Positions 5,838-11,868 of a stretch of DNA of 13,918 nt are shown here, piece after piece. How positions within the stretch are numbered: position 1 is the stretch's first letter; each line of letters opens with the position of its first letter. The position numbers and the translations under genes were made by a program. This DNA is from CALBLZ01 sp041917855 (GTDB lineage Bacteria > Patescibacteriota > UBA1384 > CAILIB01). Location: the NCBI GenBank assembly GCA_041917855.1, contig JAYRWT010000067.1, positions 1 to 13,918 of the forward strand. The letters are read 5' to 3'. The notes beneath the pieces are model-generated. The model was not told the DNA's origin and did not search any database. It worked only from the letters and a program-made list of their open reading frames with translations.

Positions 5838-7677
5838 GCAACCATTGCAACGCCTTTCGCTGGTGGCGCGCCGGCCATTCCTGATTGGGGTGGCGATTTT
5901 TGCAGCGCTCGTTCTTGGCGTACTCACATATGGCCTGAGCTATGCCAATCGTTTTATGCCGCGAACGAGCATTGCTACAGTAGCACTTGCGGGATTACAT
6001 AAAGATGAAGCAGTGGCTGCACTCACAAAGTATACTGACAACTTTCTAGATTCTAAGCTTACTTTTACGTATCAACCTAGTGACGGTGGGGAGGTAAAGG
6101 CTTGGGATCTCGACCCTCGCTCACTCGGTACTACGATTGCAGTAAACGAAGCAATTGAATCACTCTGGCAAAAGCAGAAGGCAGGGAGCTGGGGCCAGCG
6201 CTTTTTGCGCCTACTGTCTGCACCATTTAGCGCAAAAACTGGTGACATTACTATTAACCCGGTGAGTGCGAGTGGTGAGAAAGTACTCATTGAGCAGGTG
6301 CTCGGGTCAATTGAGAAGCCCTACAAGGAAACGAGCATTTCCTTTGCCCCTGGCAACGTTACTGTCATTCCGGGAGTAACAGGGCGTAAGTTGCACAGGA
6401 GTAAGTTTGAGGAGCAGCTCTTTGCAATCTATAAGCGAGGCTCAGGCGTAGTTAACCTTGAGACAGTTGTTTCTCAACCGGAGGTGACCGCAGCTCAGGC
6501 GGAGTCAGCCAGAGTGCTGGCACAGAGTATCTTGCAGGATGATTGGAAGGTGCAGGGAGGAGAAAAAACACTCGACTTGCCCCGCAAAACACTTGCTACG
6601 CTTTTGGCAAGTGAGGTTGCACGTGATGGCAATGGCCGGGCTACGGGGCTTTCGCTTGTAGTGCAATCCGATCTTCTGGCTCCAGTACTGCAAGAGTGGT
6701 CAGAACGAATCAATAAAAAGCCTATTAACGCTCGACTAGCACTGGTAGATGGGGTGGTGAAAGTTGATCAGCCTGGTACAGCCGGCGATGCAATGAATCT
6801 ACAGGCGTCACAAGCTAGGCTCCAAAGTATGCTGTTAAGTTACGGTGGTGGTAGCAGAACAGTTCCCTTGGTGGTAGATGTTTCACCGCCCGCTGTACGG
6901 ACTGAAACCCTCAGCTCACTCGGACTCGTTGCAAAAATTGGCAGTGCAACCACCGACTTTTCTGGTAGCCCAACTAACCGTAAGTTTAATATTGCCGTTG
7001 GTCAGCGCAGCCTCGATCGGCAGCTCGTACTACCCGGTGCCAATTTTTCTACGGTAGGCACCCTCGGCCCGATTAGCGAGGCAACCGGGTACCTTCCTGA
7101 ATTAGTTATTGTTAATAATCGCACTATCCCGGAAGCCGGGGGTGGCCTCTGTCAGGTTTCAACTACGCTGTTTCGTTCGGTAATGAATGCAGGCTTGCCG
7201 ATAGTCGAGAGGAGTAACCACGCCTACCGAGTAAGCTACTATGAGCGCGAAGTTGGCCCGGGCTTAGACGCAACTATCTACGAGCCAAAGCCAGATTTTA
7301 TCTGGAAGAACGATATGACAACTGCGGTGTACGTACAATCCTTCATTAAGGGTGACAAGATTACCTTTGAACTCTATGGAACCACCGATGGCCGTGTGGC
7401 TAGTGTTGGCAAGCCCGTTATCTTGAAAGAGTTCCCAGCTGGTGATCCCATCTACGTGGATACCGATACGCTGTTTGTCGGCGAGAAAAAACAGATTGAG
7501 CGCTCACATGCAGGTGCCAGCACCAGTGTGAGCTACGTCGTGACTAAGGATGGGAAAAATCTGATCAATCAAACATTTAAGAGCTACTACAAACCCTGGC
7601 CAGAGCAGTGGCTGGTGGGCACCAAGCTGCGCCCGGGCGAACCTACACCGAGTCCTACTCCCACTCCTACACCCTGA
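5818..7677 (+). CDS. Membrane-anchored VanW family cell-wall protein with PG_binding_4-like domains
   Basis: The 619-residue product has a short basic cytoplasmic N-terminus, one membrane helix (about 20-43), two PG_binding_4-like modules (about 60-170 and 225-345), a VanW domain (about 380-500), a G5-like C-terminal segment (about 535-602, ending YYKPWPEQWLVGTK) and a PTPSPTPTPTP tail. The VanW signature is complete: RTIPEAGGGLCQVSTTLF with Cys445, SNHAYRVSYYER with His468, and GPGLDATIYEP. VanW domains were long of unknown function; as I recall, recent work in Clostridioides difficile assigns L,D-transpeptidase (3-3 peptidoglycan cross-linking) activity to some, with a catalytic Cys, which the conserved Cys/His here would allow. 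It acts outside the membrane on the wall. The ATG overlaps the preceding gene by 20 bases and lacks a Shine-Dalgarno, so translation is probably coupled; the stop (TGA) abuts the next promoter. Confidence 0.92.
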   Translation: MTKKTSKQPLQRLSLVARRPFLIGVAIFAALVLGVLTYGLSYANRFMPRTSIATVALAGLHKDEAVAALTKYTDNFLDSKLTFTYQPSDGGEVKAWDLDPRSLGTTIAVNEAIESLWQKQKAGSWGQRFLRLLSAPFSAKTGDITINPVSASGEKVLIEQVLGSIEKPYKETSISFAPGNVTVIPGVTGRKLHRSKFEEQLFAIYKRGSGVVNLETVVSQPEVTAAQAESARVLAQSILQDDWKVQGGEKTLDLPRKTLATLLASEVARDGNGRATGLSLVVQSDLLAPVLQEWSERINKKPINARLALVDGVVKVDQPGTAGDAMNLQASQARLQSMLLSYGGGSRTVPLVVDVSPPAVRTETLSSLGLVAKIGSATTDFSGSPTNRKFNIAVGQRSLDRQLVLPGANFSTVGTLGPISEATGYLPELVIVNNRTIPEAGGGLCQVSTTLFRSVMNAGLPIVERSNHAYRVSYYEREVGPGLDATIYEPKPDFIWKNDMTTAVYVQSFIKGDKITFELYGTTDGRVASVGKPVILKEFPAGDPIYVDTDTLFVGEKKQIERSHAGASTSVSYVVTKDGKNLINQTFKSYYKPWPEQWLVGTKLRPGEPTPSPTPTPTP

Positions 7678-7706
7678 TTGACATTTTAGGCATTTTATGC
7701 TACTGT
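7678..7706 (+). promoter_or_regulatory. Promoter of the orphan membrane-anchored protein
   Basis: A perfect -35 TTGACA (7678-7683) is followed, after 17 bases, by an extended -10 TGCTACTGT (hexamer 7701-7706). The -35 begins directly after the VanW stop codon. A perfect palindrome GCAT-TTT-ATGC (7690-7700) fills the spacer and could be an operator. Transcription would start near 7713, giving a leader of about 40 bases that ends with GGAAGGTG (7740-7747), the strongest ribosome binding site in the window. Confidence 0.6.
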
Positions 7707-7753
7707 TGCGGCGTCGGTCGTCAGTTTTTTGACAGCCACGGAAGGTGAAGTCA

Positions 7754-8419
7754 ATGAGTCAAACTCAAGAAATGGGATCTGGCGCTCAAAGCGCTCCGCA
7801 GTCAGGCGGCACCTGGCACATTCTGGCGGGCTTCTTGCTCGCATCAGCGGTGGCACTTGCGCTCTATTTCGTCTACGCACCAAACTACGTGGCGAAGGAG
7901 CAAGTTGCCACACTGCTTGCTCAGGCAAAGGCCGAGGCTACCCAAGCAACGCTTGAAAAGCTTGCTCAGGAGATTCGACTCGAAAAACCTGGCACCTACC
8001 GGGTGATTGCCTCCGGCCCAATCAGGGTAATGGGGGATGACAAATTGCCTGCGGACGCTGTGCAGGTCTTGGTCACCGATAGCGTGATTACGGACAAAAC
8101 CAATGTTCCGCTGCGCTACCCGGGCATGCGCCTGGCGACTATCCCACTAGTACAGGTGGAGGGCTCACCGATTGGGGCGAGCCACCTGACTCTTATTAGG
8201 CGAGAGGTTCTTGGTAAAGAGGTGGAAATTTATAAATTCTCCACTACCCTTACGGATCCAAACGGTCCGATGGTAAGTACGCGGTTCGCCGGAGCTATGG
8301 ATCTTTCGTTCATGGCCTCTCGAATCGGCGATGCCCTTCCTGAAGAACCACAACAGGCTAAGCCTATCGCTAAGGCGAAATCCTATCCCTCAACAGTGAC
8401 CGTCAGCAACGGCCGCTAA
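7754..8419 (+). CDS. Membrane-anchored extracytoplasmic protein of unknown function
   Basis: A 221-residue protein: a Gly/Ser/Gln-rich N-terminus (1-20), one hydrophobic helix (about 22-42, ILAGFLLASAVALALYFVY), a likely coiled coil (about 46-75, KEQVATLLAQAKAEATQATL onward), a beta-rich domain (about 80-190) and a Lys/Pro/Ala tail. I recognise no family. The ATG at 7754 is chosen over GTG at 7745 because GGAAGGTG lies six bases upstream of it. It has its own promoter and a hairpin behind it, so it looks monocistronic and well expressed, unlike the overlapping genes upstream. Codon choice appears to differ somewhat from the surface block: only one of about 20 leucine codons is CTA, a codon used often in the ligase-like genes. 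The topology (N-in, C-out) places the domain at the cell surface; any role in pili, wall or adhesion would be speculation. Confidence 0.8.
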   Translation: MSQTQEMGSGAQSAPQSGGTWHILAGFLLASAVALALYFVYAPNYVAKEQVATLLAQAKAEATQATLEKLAQEIRLEKPGTYRVIASGPIRVMGDDKLPADAVQVLVTDSVITDKTNVPLRYPGMRLATIPLVQVEGSPIGASHLTLIRREVLGKEVEIYKFSTTLTDPNGPMVSTRFAGAMDLSFMASRIGDALPEEPQQAKPIAKAKSYPSTVTVSNGR

Positions 8420-8426
8420 CCAAGCA

Positions 8427-8460
8427 TCAGCGCTCCCAGCCAATCGGCAGGGGGCGCTGA
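8427..8460 (+). terminator. Terminator-like GC-rich hairpin
   Basis: TCAGCGCTCCC (8427-8437) pairs with GGGGGCGCTGA (8450-8460) as an 11-bp stem with one G-U pair; the 12-base loop can add a GCC/GGC pairing. It begins eight bases after the orphan gene's stop. No T-run follows, so it may act as a factor-dependent terminator or 3' stabiliser rather than a textbook intrinsic terminator. Confidence 0.55.
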
Positions 8461-8462
8461 CT

Positions 8463-8518
8463 CGTATATACGCAAACGCCGAAAGAAGCTGGTTGCCCAA
8501 ATCTGCCTGATCTGGCAG
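8463..8518 (+). promoter_or_regulatory. Upstream region of yebC with two inverted repeats; promoter not resolved
   Basis: The gap before yebC holds a perfect palindrome CGTATATACG (8463-8472), whose TATATA could be a -10, and an inverted repeat CTGCC-6-GGCAG (8503-8518). A TTGCCC (8493-8498) has only a weak -10 partner (CAGGAT, 8516-8521). No Shine-Dalgarno precedes the yebC ATG. One of these elements probably drives yebC-ruvC, but I cannot choose. Confidence 0.25.
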
Positions 8519-8543
8519 GATAAGACAGAACTAACTCACACCT

Positions 8544-9263
8544 ATGTCAGGACACAGCAAATGGGCGGGGATTAAACACCACAAAGCCCTCGTTGATAAA
8601 AAACGCTCCAATCTTTTTACAAAACTCGCCAATAACATTACTGTTGCCGCTCGGCATGGTGGTGGTGATCCTGGTTTTAACCCTTCACTGCGTGTAGCCA
8701 TTGACGCGGCTCGTTCGGGTAACATGCCCAAGGATAATATTGAGCGTGCGATAAAACGCGGCACGGGTGAGCTCGGCGGTGCCTCGGTAGAGGAGTTGCT
8801 CTATGAGGGATTTGGCCCAGGTAATGTTGCTATTCTAGTTGCTGTGCTCACGGACAATCGTAATCGTTCACTAGCCGATGTGCGCACGCTCTTTACTAAA
8901 AACGGTGGCAGGTTTGCCGAGGGCGGTGGCGTGGCCTACCAGTTTACCCAGCGCGGGGTGATTCGTGCAGAGGTGTCTGCTGCCCAGCAGGATATTTTTG
9001 AGGAGGTAGCCATTGAGAGTGGGGCAGAAGATTATCGTATTACCGATGGTCACGCCCTTGTTTACACTTCAGTTTCAGACCTGCACACCATTAAAGACGC
9101 GCTCGCGGCTGCGGGTATTAGTACAGATAGCGTAGCCGTTGAGTACGTGGCAAATACTCCAGTTGAACTTGCTGATGCAGACTTAGAAAAAGTTGCCGTG
9201 CTGGTAGAAAAGCTCGAGGACTACGACGACGTAACGGCGGTATACACGAACATTGCTGAGTAA
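8544..9263 (+). CDS. yebC: YebC/PmpR family protein (TACO1-like)
   Basis: A 239-residue protein, normal family length (about 240-250). The N-terminus MSGHSKWAGIKHHKALVDKK is diagnostic, followed by FTKLANNITVAARHGGGDP, RVAIDAARSGNMPKDNIERA, the YEGFGPGNVAILV segment and an acidic central and C-terminal part (LEDYDDVTAVYTNIAE). The family was annotated as transcriptional regulator; more recent studies tie members to translation of proline-rich stretches on the ribosome, as the mitochondrial relative TACO1 does. It acts in the cytoplasm. It is followed by ruvC with a one-base TAATG overlap, the ancient yebC-ruvC linkage found in many bacteria. The preceding bases show no Shine-Dalgarno. Confidence 0.97.
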   Translation: MSGHSKWAGIKHHKALVDKKRSNLFTKLANNITVAARHGGGDPGFNPSLRVAIDAARSGNMPKDNIERAIKRGTGELGGASVEELLYEGFGPGNVAILVAVLTDNRNRSLADVRTLFTKNGGRFAEGGGVAYQFTQRGVIRAEVSAAQQDIFEEVAIESGAEDYRITDGHALVYTSVSDLHTIKDALAAAGISTDSVAVEYVANTPVELADADLEKVAVLVEKLEDYDDVTAVYTNIAE

Positions 9264-9769
9264 TGCGCGTGCTCGGTCTAGACCCAGGAACCGCGCTACT
9301 CGGCTGGGGGATGATTGATACCGGCGCATCAAATAACGTAGACACTGCGCGCTGTATTGGCTACGGGTGCATTGTGACTGATAAGTCCATGACTGATAGT
9401 CAGCGCCTGTTAGCGATTGCCAACGGACTAGAAAAGCTGCTTGATGAGCATAAGCCTGAGCTTGTTTCGGTAGAGCGGCTGTTTTTTAGCCGCAACCAAA
9501 AAACAGTTATGACAGTCTCCCAGGCACGAGGAGTTATCCTCTACATGCTGGAGCGTATGGGATATCCTTTGGTGGAGTACACCCCACAAGAAGTTAAAAT
9601 TTCACTTACAGGTTATGGACGCGCTGAAAAACCCCAGATACAACAAATGGTTAAGTTGCTCCTAAAGCTCTCAGAAATCCCCAAGCCAGATGACGCCGCT
9701 GATGCCTTAGCCATAGCTGTTACTGCTGCTCAAAACCTTAAACTAGGTAACTACGCCGCCAAAGCGTAG
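9263..9769 (+). CDS. ruvC: Holliday junction resolvase RuvC
   Basis: A 168-residue protein close to the usual 160-175. It begins MRVLGLDPGTALLGWG and holds the four acidic catalytic residues of the RNase H-like fold: Asp7, Glu71 (in SVERLFF), Asp144 and Asp147 (in DDAADALAIA), with the FFSRNQKT and VSQARGVIL segments between. The enzyme cuts Holliday junctions symmetrically with Mg2+ after RuvAB branch migration. Translation is coupled to yebC. Contrary to the common yebC-ruvC-ruvA-ruvB order, ruvA does not follow; comEC lies there in the opposite direction and its 3' end overlaps that of ruvC by 27 bases, so the last codons of both genes are constrained together. Confidence 0.97.
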   Translation: MRVLGLDPGTALLGWGMIDTGASNNVDTARCIGYGCIVTDKSMTDSQRLLAIANGLEKLLDEHKPELVSVERLFFSRNQKTVMTVSQARGVILYMLERMGYPLVEYTPQEVKISLTGYGRAEKPQIQQMVKLLLKLSEIPKPDDAADALAIAVTAAQNLKLGNYAAKA

Positions 9770-11095
9770 TGCGCACCAGCGAATGCACCACAAAAAAATA
9801 CGCAGGAGTGGTCCAAGTACGAGCGATACTATAACCTGTACTGGGTGAATCCAGCCAAAAAACAGCAGTGCCAAGCCCAAAAAAGTGATAGGCGGTACCA
9901 GCCAGAGTAGTAATGGGTTTACCAGTAAGCCTAGCCAGCTAGTTGTGCCAAAAACGGTGTAGCTCACCGGTGCTGTTGCTAGTGTTGCAGCCAGCGTTTC
10001 GCCCAGCGCCTTTTGGATAAAAACAGGGGTAAACCGGTTTAGTCGGATTATTTGTAATCCTCGGCTAACATAGGGTTCCAAGAAAAGAATTCCACCTATT
10101 GCTGCAAAGGAGAGCTGAAATCCTACATCACTACTCGGCAACAGTGGATTTGCCGCGGTCATTACTGCAGCGGGGAGAAGGAATAGCATTCCTTTATGTG
10201 GGTTCCTGCCAAGCCACTGCAGGGTGGCGAGCAACACAACCGTTACGACACCTCGTACAACGCTGGCTGATGCCCCAGACATAATACAAATAAGCGTAGC
10301 GATGCAGAGGGTATACAGCCAACGGGCGCGCAAACTATAGCAGGGTAAAACGCGTAGGAGCATCGCAAGTACTACCACCACGTTTGCTCCGCTGATTGCC
10401 ACCAGGTGACTGGTACCTGTTGTGCGCAGTGCTGTGACCAGCTCTGGGCTTAGAGTTTGCTTGGCACCTAAGAGCAAGCCGGCCAGAAGCTGTCCTGGCT
10501 CGCCAGGGAAAATCTCAAGTAAGGATTGCTGCGCTCTGGCCCCCGCCCTAGTCAGGAAAAGTCCTAGCGTGAGCCGCGTTCCTTTGTGCGTAATCTTTGT
10601 CACAGTAATGCTTCCTTGTAGGCGCTGCCGCTCGAGGTGGCGTACAAAGCCTGGCGGCTGAAAAGGGGGCGGCCTGATTCGCCCAGTTATCTCGAGTAGA
10701 TCGCCAGGTCTGTAGGTAGAACCAATCTTGTGGAGCATGTTAAAGAGAGCTGCATGACCGTGATATATGGTTTCTACGGGGGTGGCCTGCCAAGTAGTAC
10801 TCACCTCTTGGCCAGTGGTCTGAACTACTCCTAATCCTGAAAAAGCCTCGTCTTGCACAGCCAAATGATTGGTATTACGCCAGTAGCTTAGGTATGCCGA
10901 ACCAGACCACAGGCTAATAGCAAGCACAAGCGGGAGTACCTGACGTAGTCTTCCACGCAAAATCCACAGCAATATTCCTAGTATCCATGCTGTAGTGAGC
11001 AGTTTGTGCCACAGCGGTTCTGTTAAGTACATGGGCAGCGTGACCCCTGCTAGCCAGCAGACGAGTACAGAGAGTGCCGGGTAGGGTGTAGGCAT
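9743..11095 (-). CDS. comEC: ComEC/Rec2-type DNA uptake channel, short form
   Basis: A 450-residue polytopic membrane protein. The N-terminal third has membrane helices and a DUF4131-like extracytoplasmic domain (about 20-170); the Competence domain (about 200-450) shows GLLLGAKQTLSPELV, TSHLVAISGANVVVV (228-242, the family hallmark), GASASVVRGVV (274-284) and SSDVGFQLSFAAIGGI (321-336). ComEC passes single-stranded DNA across the inner membrane during natural transformation. Full-length homologs (about 700-800 aa) end in a metallo-beta-lactamase domain; here the protein stops after the Competence domain and the following sequence is ruvC, so the nuclease-like domain is absent from this locus. 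Short ComECs are known in several lineages including Patescibacteria, which are thought to rely on imported nucleic acids. The ATG at 11095 directly follows a -10-like TAGGCT, consistent with a leaderless mRNA. Confidence 0.92.
   Translation of the reverse strand: MPTPYPALSVLVCWLAGVTLPMYLTEPLWHKLLTTAWILGILLWILRGRLRQVLPLVLAISLWSGSAYLSYWRNTNHLAVQDEAFSGLGVVQTTGQEVSTTWQATPVETIYHGHAALFNMLHKIGSTYRPGDLLEITGRIRPPPFQPPGFVRHLERQRLQGSITVTKITHKGTRLTLGLFLTRAGARAQQSLLEIFPGEPGQLLAGLLLGAKQTLSPELVTALRTTGTSHLVAISGANVVVVLAMLLRVLPCYSLRARWLYTLCIATLICIMSGASASVVRGVVTVVLLATLQWLGRNPHKGMLFLLPAAVMTAANPLLPSSDVGFQLSFAAIGGILFLEPYVSRGLQIIRLNRFTPVFIQKALGETLAATLATAPVSYTVFGTTSWLGLLVNPLLLWLVPPITFLGLALLFFGWIHPVQVIVSLVLGPLLRIFLWCIRWCALRFGGVVT
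9750..9770. terminator. Hairpin within the ruvC/comEC tail-to-tail overlap
   Basis: ACTACGC (9750-9756) and GCGTAGT (9764-9770) form a perfect 7-bp stem with a 7-base loop, lying inside the coding overlap and containing the ruvC stop codon. On the minus strand it is followed, after the comEC stop, by a moderately T-rich stretch (TTTAAGGTTTTG), so it might weakly terminate comEC; on the plus strand no T-run follows. It is the only candidate terminator for either gene here. Confidence 0.3.
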
Positions 11096-11101
11096 AGGAC
11101 T

Positions 11102-11130
11102 AGCCTATACGCCTGCATCGGGCAGGTCAG
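11102..11130 (-). promoter_or_regulatory. Possible leaderless promoter of comEC
   Basis: On the minus strand CTGACC (11130-11125, 4/6 to TTGACA) is 17 bases from TAGGCT (11107-11102). The six bases between the -10 and the ATG at 11095 put the transcription start on the start codon. The -10 matches only T1, A2 and T6, so this is moderate evidence. Confidence 0.38.
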
Positions 11131-11184
11131 CCCCGTCTCGCATTAGCAAGCTGAGAAGAACAGCTATATCTCGAAACCCAGAAC

Positions 11185-11243
11185 TGTTTACCTAAACAAC
11201 CGATCGACCCTTGACAAAATGTCAAGTAAACTTTACATTTACT
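11185..11243. promoter_or_regulatory. Cluster of short palindromes over the grpE promoter (candidate operators)
   Basis: Three perfect inverted repeats lie within 59 bases: TGTTTA-CC-TAAACA (11185-11198), CTTGACA-AAA-TGTCAAG (11210-11226), covering the -35, and GTAAA-C-TTTAC (11226-11236), covering the -10 start; an outer pair AGTAAA-7-TTTACT (11225-11230/11238-11243) nests around the -10. GTAAAC recurs in both orientations. No CIRCE (TTAGCACTC-N9-GAGTGCTAA) is present. The central palindrome shares CTTGA/TCAAG half-sites with the actinobacterial HspR HAIR element but with a shorter spacing (7 instead of 11), so it is not a HAIR match. An operator for a heat-shock repressor is inferred. Confidence 0.4.
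11211..11239 (+). promoter_or_regulatory. Promoter of grpE-dnaK-dnaJ
   Basis: A perfect -35 TTGACA (11211-11216), a 17-base spacer and TACATT (11234-11239, 4/6) form a standard housekeeping-type promoter. The start would lie near 11246, giving a leader of about 38 bases without a convincing Shine-Dalgarno before grpE. Confidence 0.65.
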
Positions 11244-11283
11244 ACGTGCACTTGGCACCCGATAGGTCCACTAATCTCGCGCA

Positions 11284-11841
11284 ATGAGCAAAAAAAACCA
11301 CCAGGAAGAGCAGCTAGATGCTGCAGGTACCAATACTGACGAAACACTGACAACAGAACTAGCTGGCCATGCTGAAGACACTCCAGACGAGAGTGAAGAC
11401 TACAAGGCACTCTACCAGCGCGCACTGGCTGAACAGGAAAACATGCGCAAGCGTCTGACCACAGAGAAAGACCAGTTTGCAAAGTTCGCCCAGCTTGGTA
11501 CAGCTCTTGACCTTCTACCTGTTGTGGATAACTTTTACCGCGCAACAGACCATGTACCAGCCGACCAAAAGGAAAATGCGTGGATAACTGGTATCCTCTA
11601 CATCCAGAAGCAGCTACTTGATGTACTCAGTTCCTGGGGAGTAGAAGAAATGACCGTTGAGCCTGGTCAGACCTTTACACCAGACGAGCACGAGGCCCTG
11701 AGCACCACACCAAGCGACAGCATTGCAGCTGACCACATTGTCAGTATTCAGAATCGTGGCTACCGCATGAATGGCAGGGTAATCCGACCGGCCCAGGTAG
11801 TAGTCAGTAGCGGTCCAGAATCTGACTCACAATCTAACTAA
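11284..11841 (+). CDS. grpE: GrpE, nucleotide exchange factor of DnaK
   Basis: The 185-residue protein has the GrpE plan: an acidic, disordered N-terminus (1-38), a long helix (about 38-75, YKALYQRALAEQENMRKRL), the four-helix-bundle part with DLLPVVDNFYRA, and the C-terminal beta-wing with FTPDEHEALS and GYRMNGRVIRPAQVVVS. It dimerises and opens the nucleotide-binding domain of DnaK to release ADP in the cytoplasm. It heads the chaperone operon, 27 bases before dnaK. The ATG at 11284 has no clear Shine-Dalgarno (an AGGT lies too far upstream), so translation may start by a non-SD route. No hrcA is visible in front of it; comEC is divergent there. Confidence 0.96.
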   Translation: MSKKNHQEEQLDAAGTNTDETLTTELAGHAEDTPDESEDYKALYQRALAEQENMRKRLTTEKDQFAKFAQLGTALDLLPVVDNFYRATDHVPADQKENAWITGILYIQKQLLDVLSSWGVEEMTVEPGQTFTPDEHEALSTTPSDSIAADHIVSIQNRGYRMNGRVIRPAQVVVSSGPESDSQSN

Positions 11842-11856
11842 TCAATCAAACAAATA

Positions 11857-11863
11857 GCAGGAG
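11857..11863 (+). promoter_or_regulatory. Strong ribosome binding site of dnaK
   Basis: GCAGGAG lies five bases before the dnaK ATG at 11869. It contrasts with grpE, which has no visible site, and fits a much higher translation rate for dnaK than for its cofactor. Confidence 0.7.
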
Positions 11864-11868
11864 TACAT

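Noticed and set aside
7703..7730. Weak hairpin plus T6 tract as terminator of the VanW operon
   Set aside because: The stem is short and relies on wobble pairs, and it overlaps the downstream promoter's -10 and start; too weak to annotate.
7729..7956. Short plus-strand frame overlapping the start of the orphan membrane protein
   Set aside because: Out of frame with the signal-anchor gene, Arg/Gly-rich, and without a better start; the frame starting at 7754 has the ribosome binding site and membrane helix.
11096..11283. CIRCE element or hrcA gene before grpE
   Set aside because: No TTAGCACTC/GAGTGCTAA half-site is present and the gap is too short for a gene; only the other palindromes described are found.
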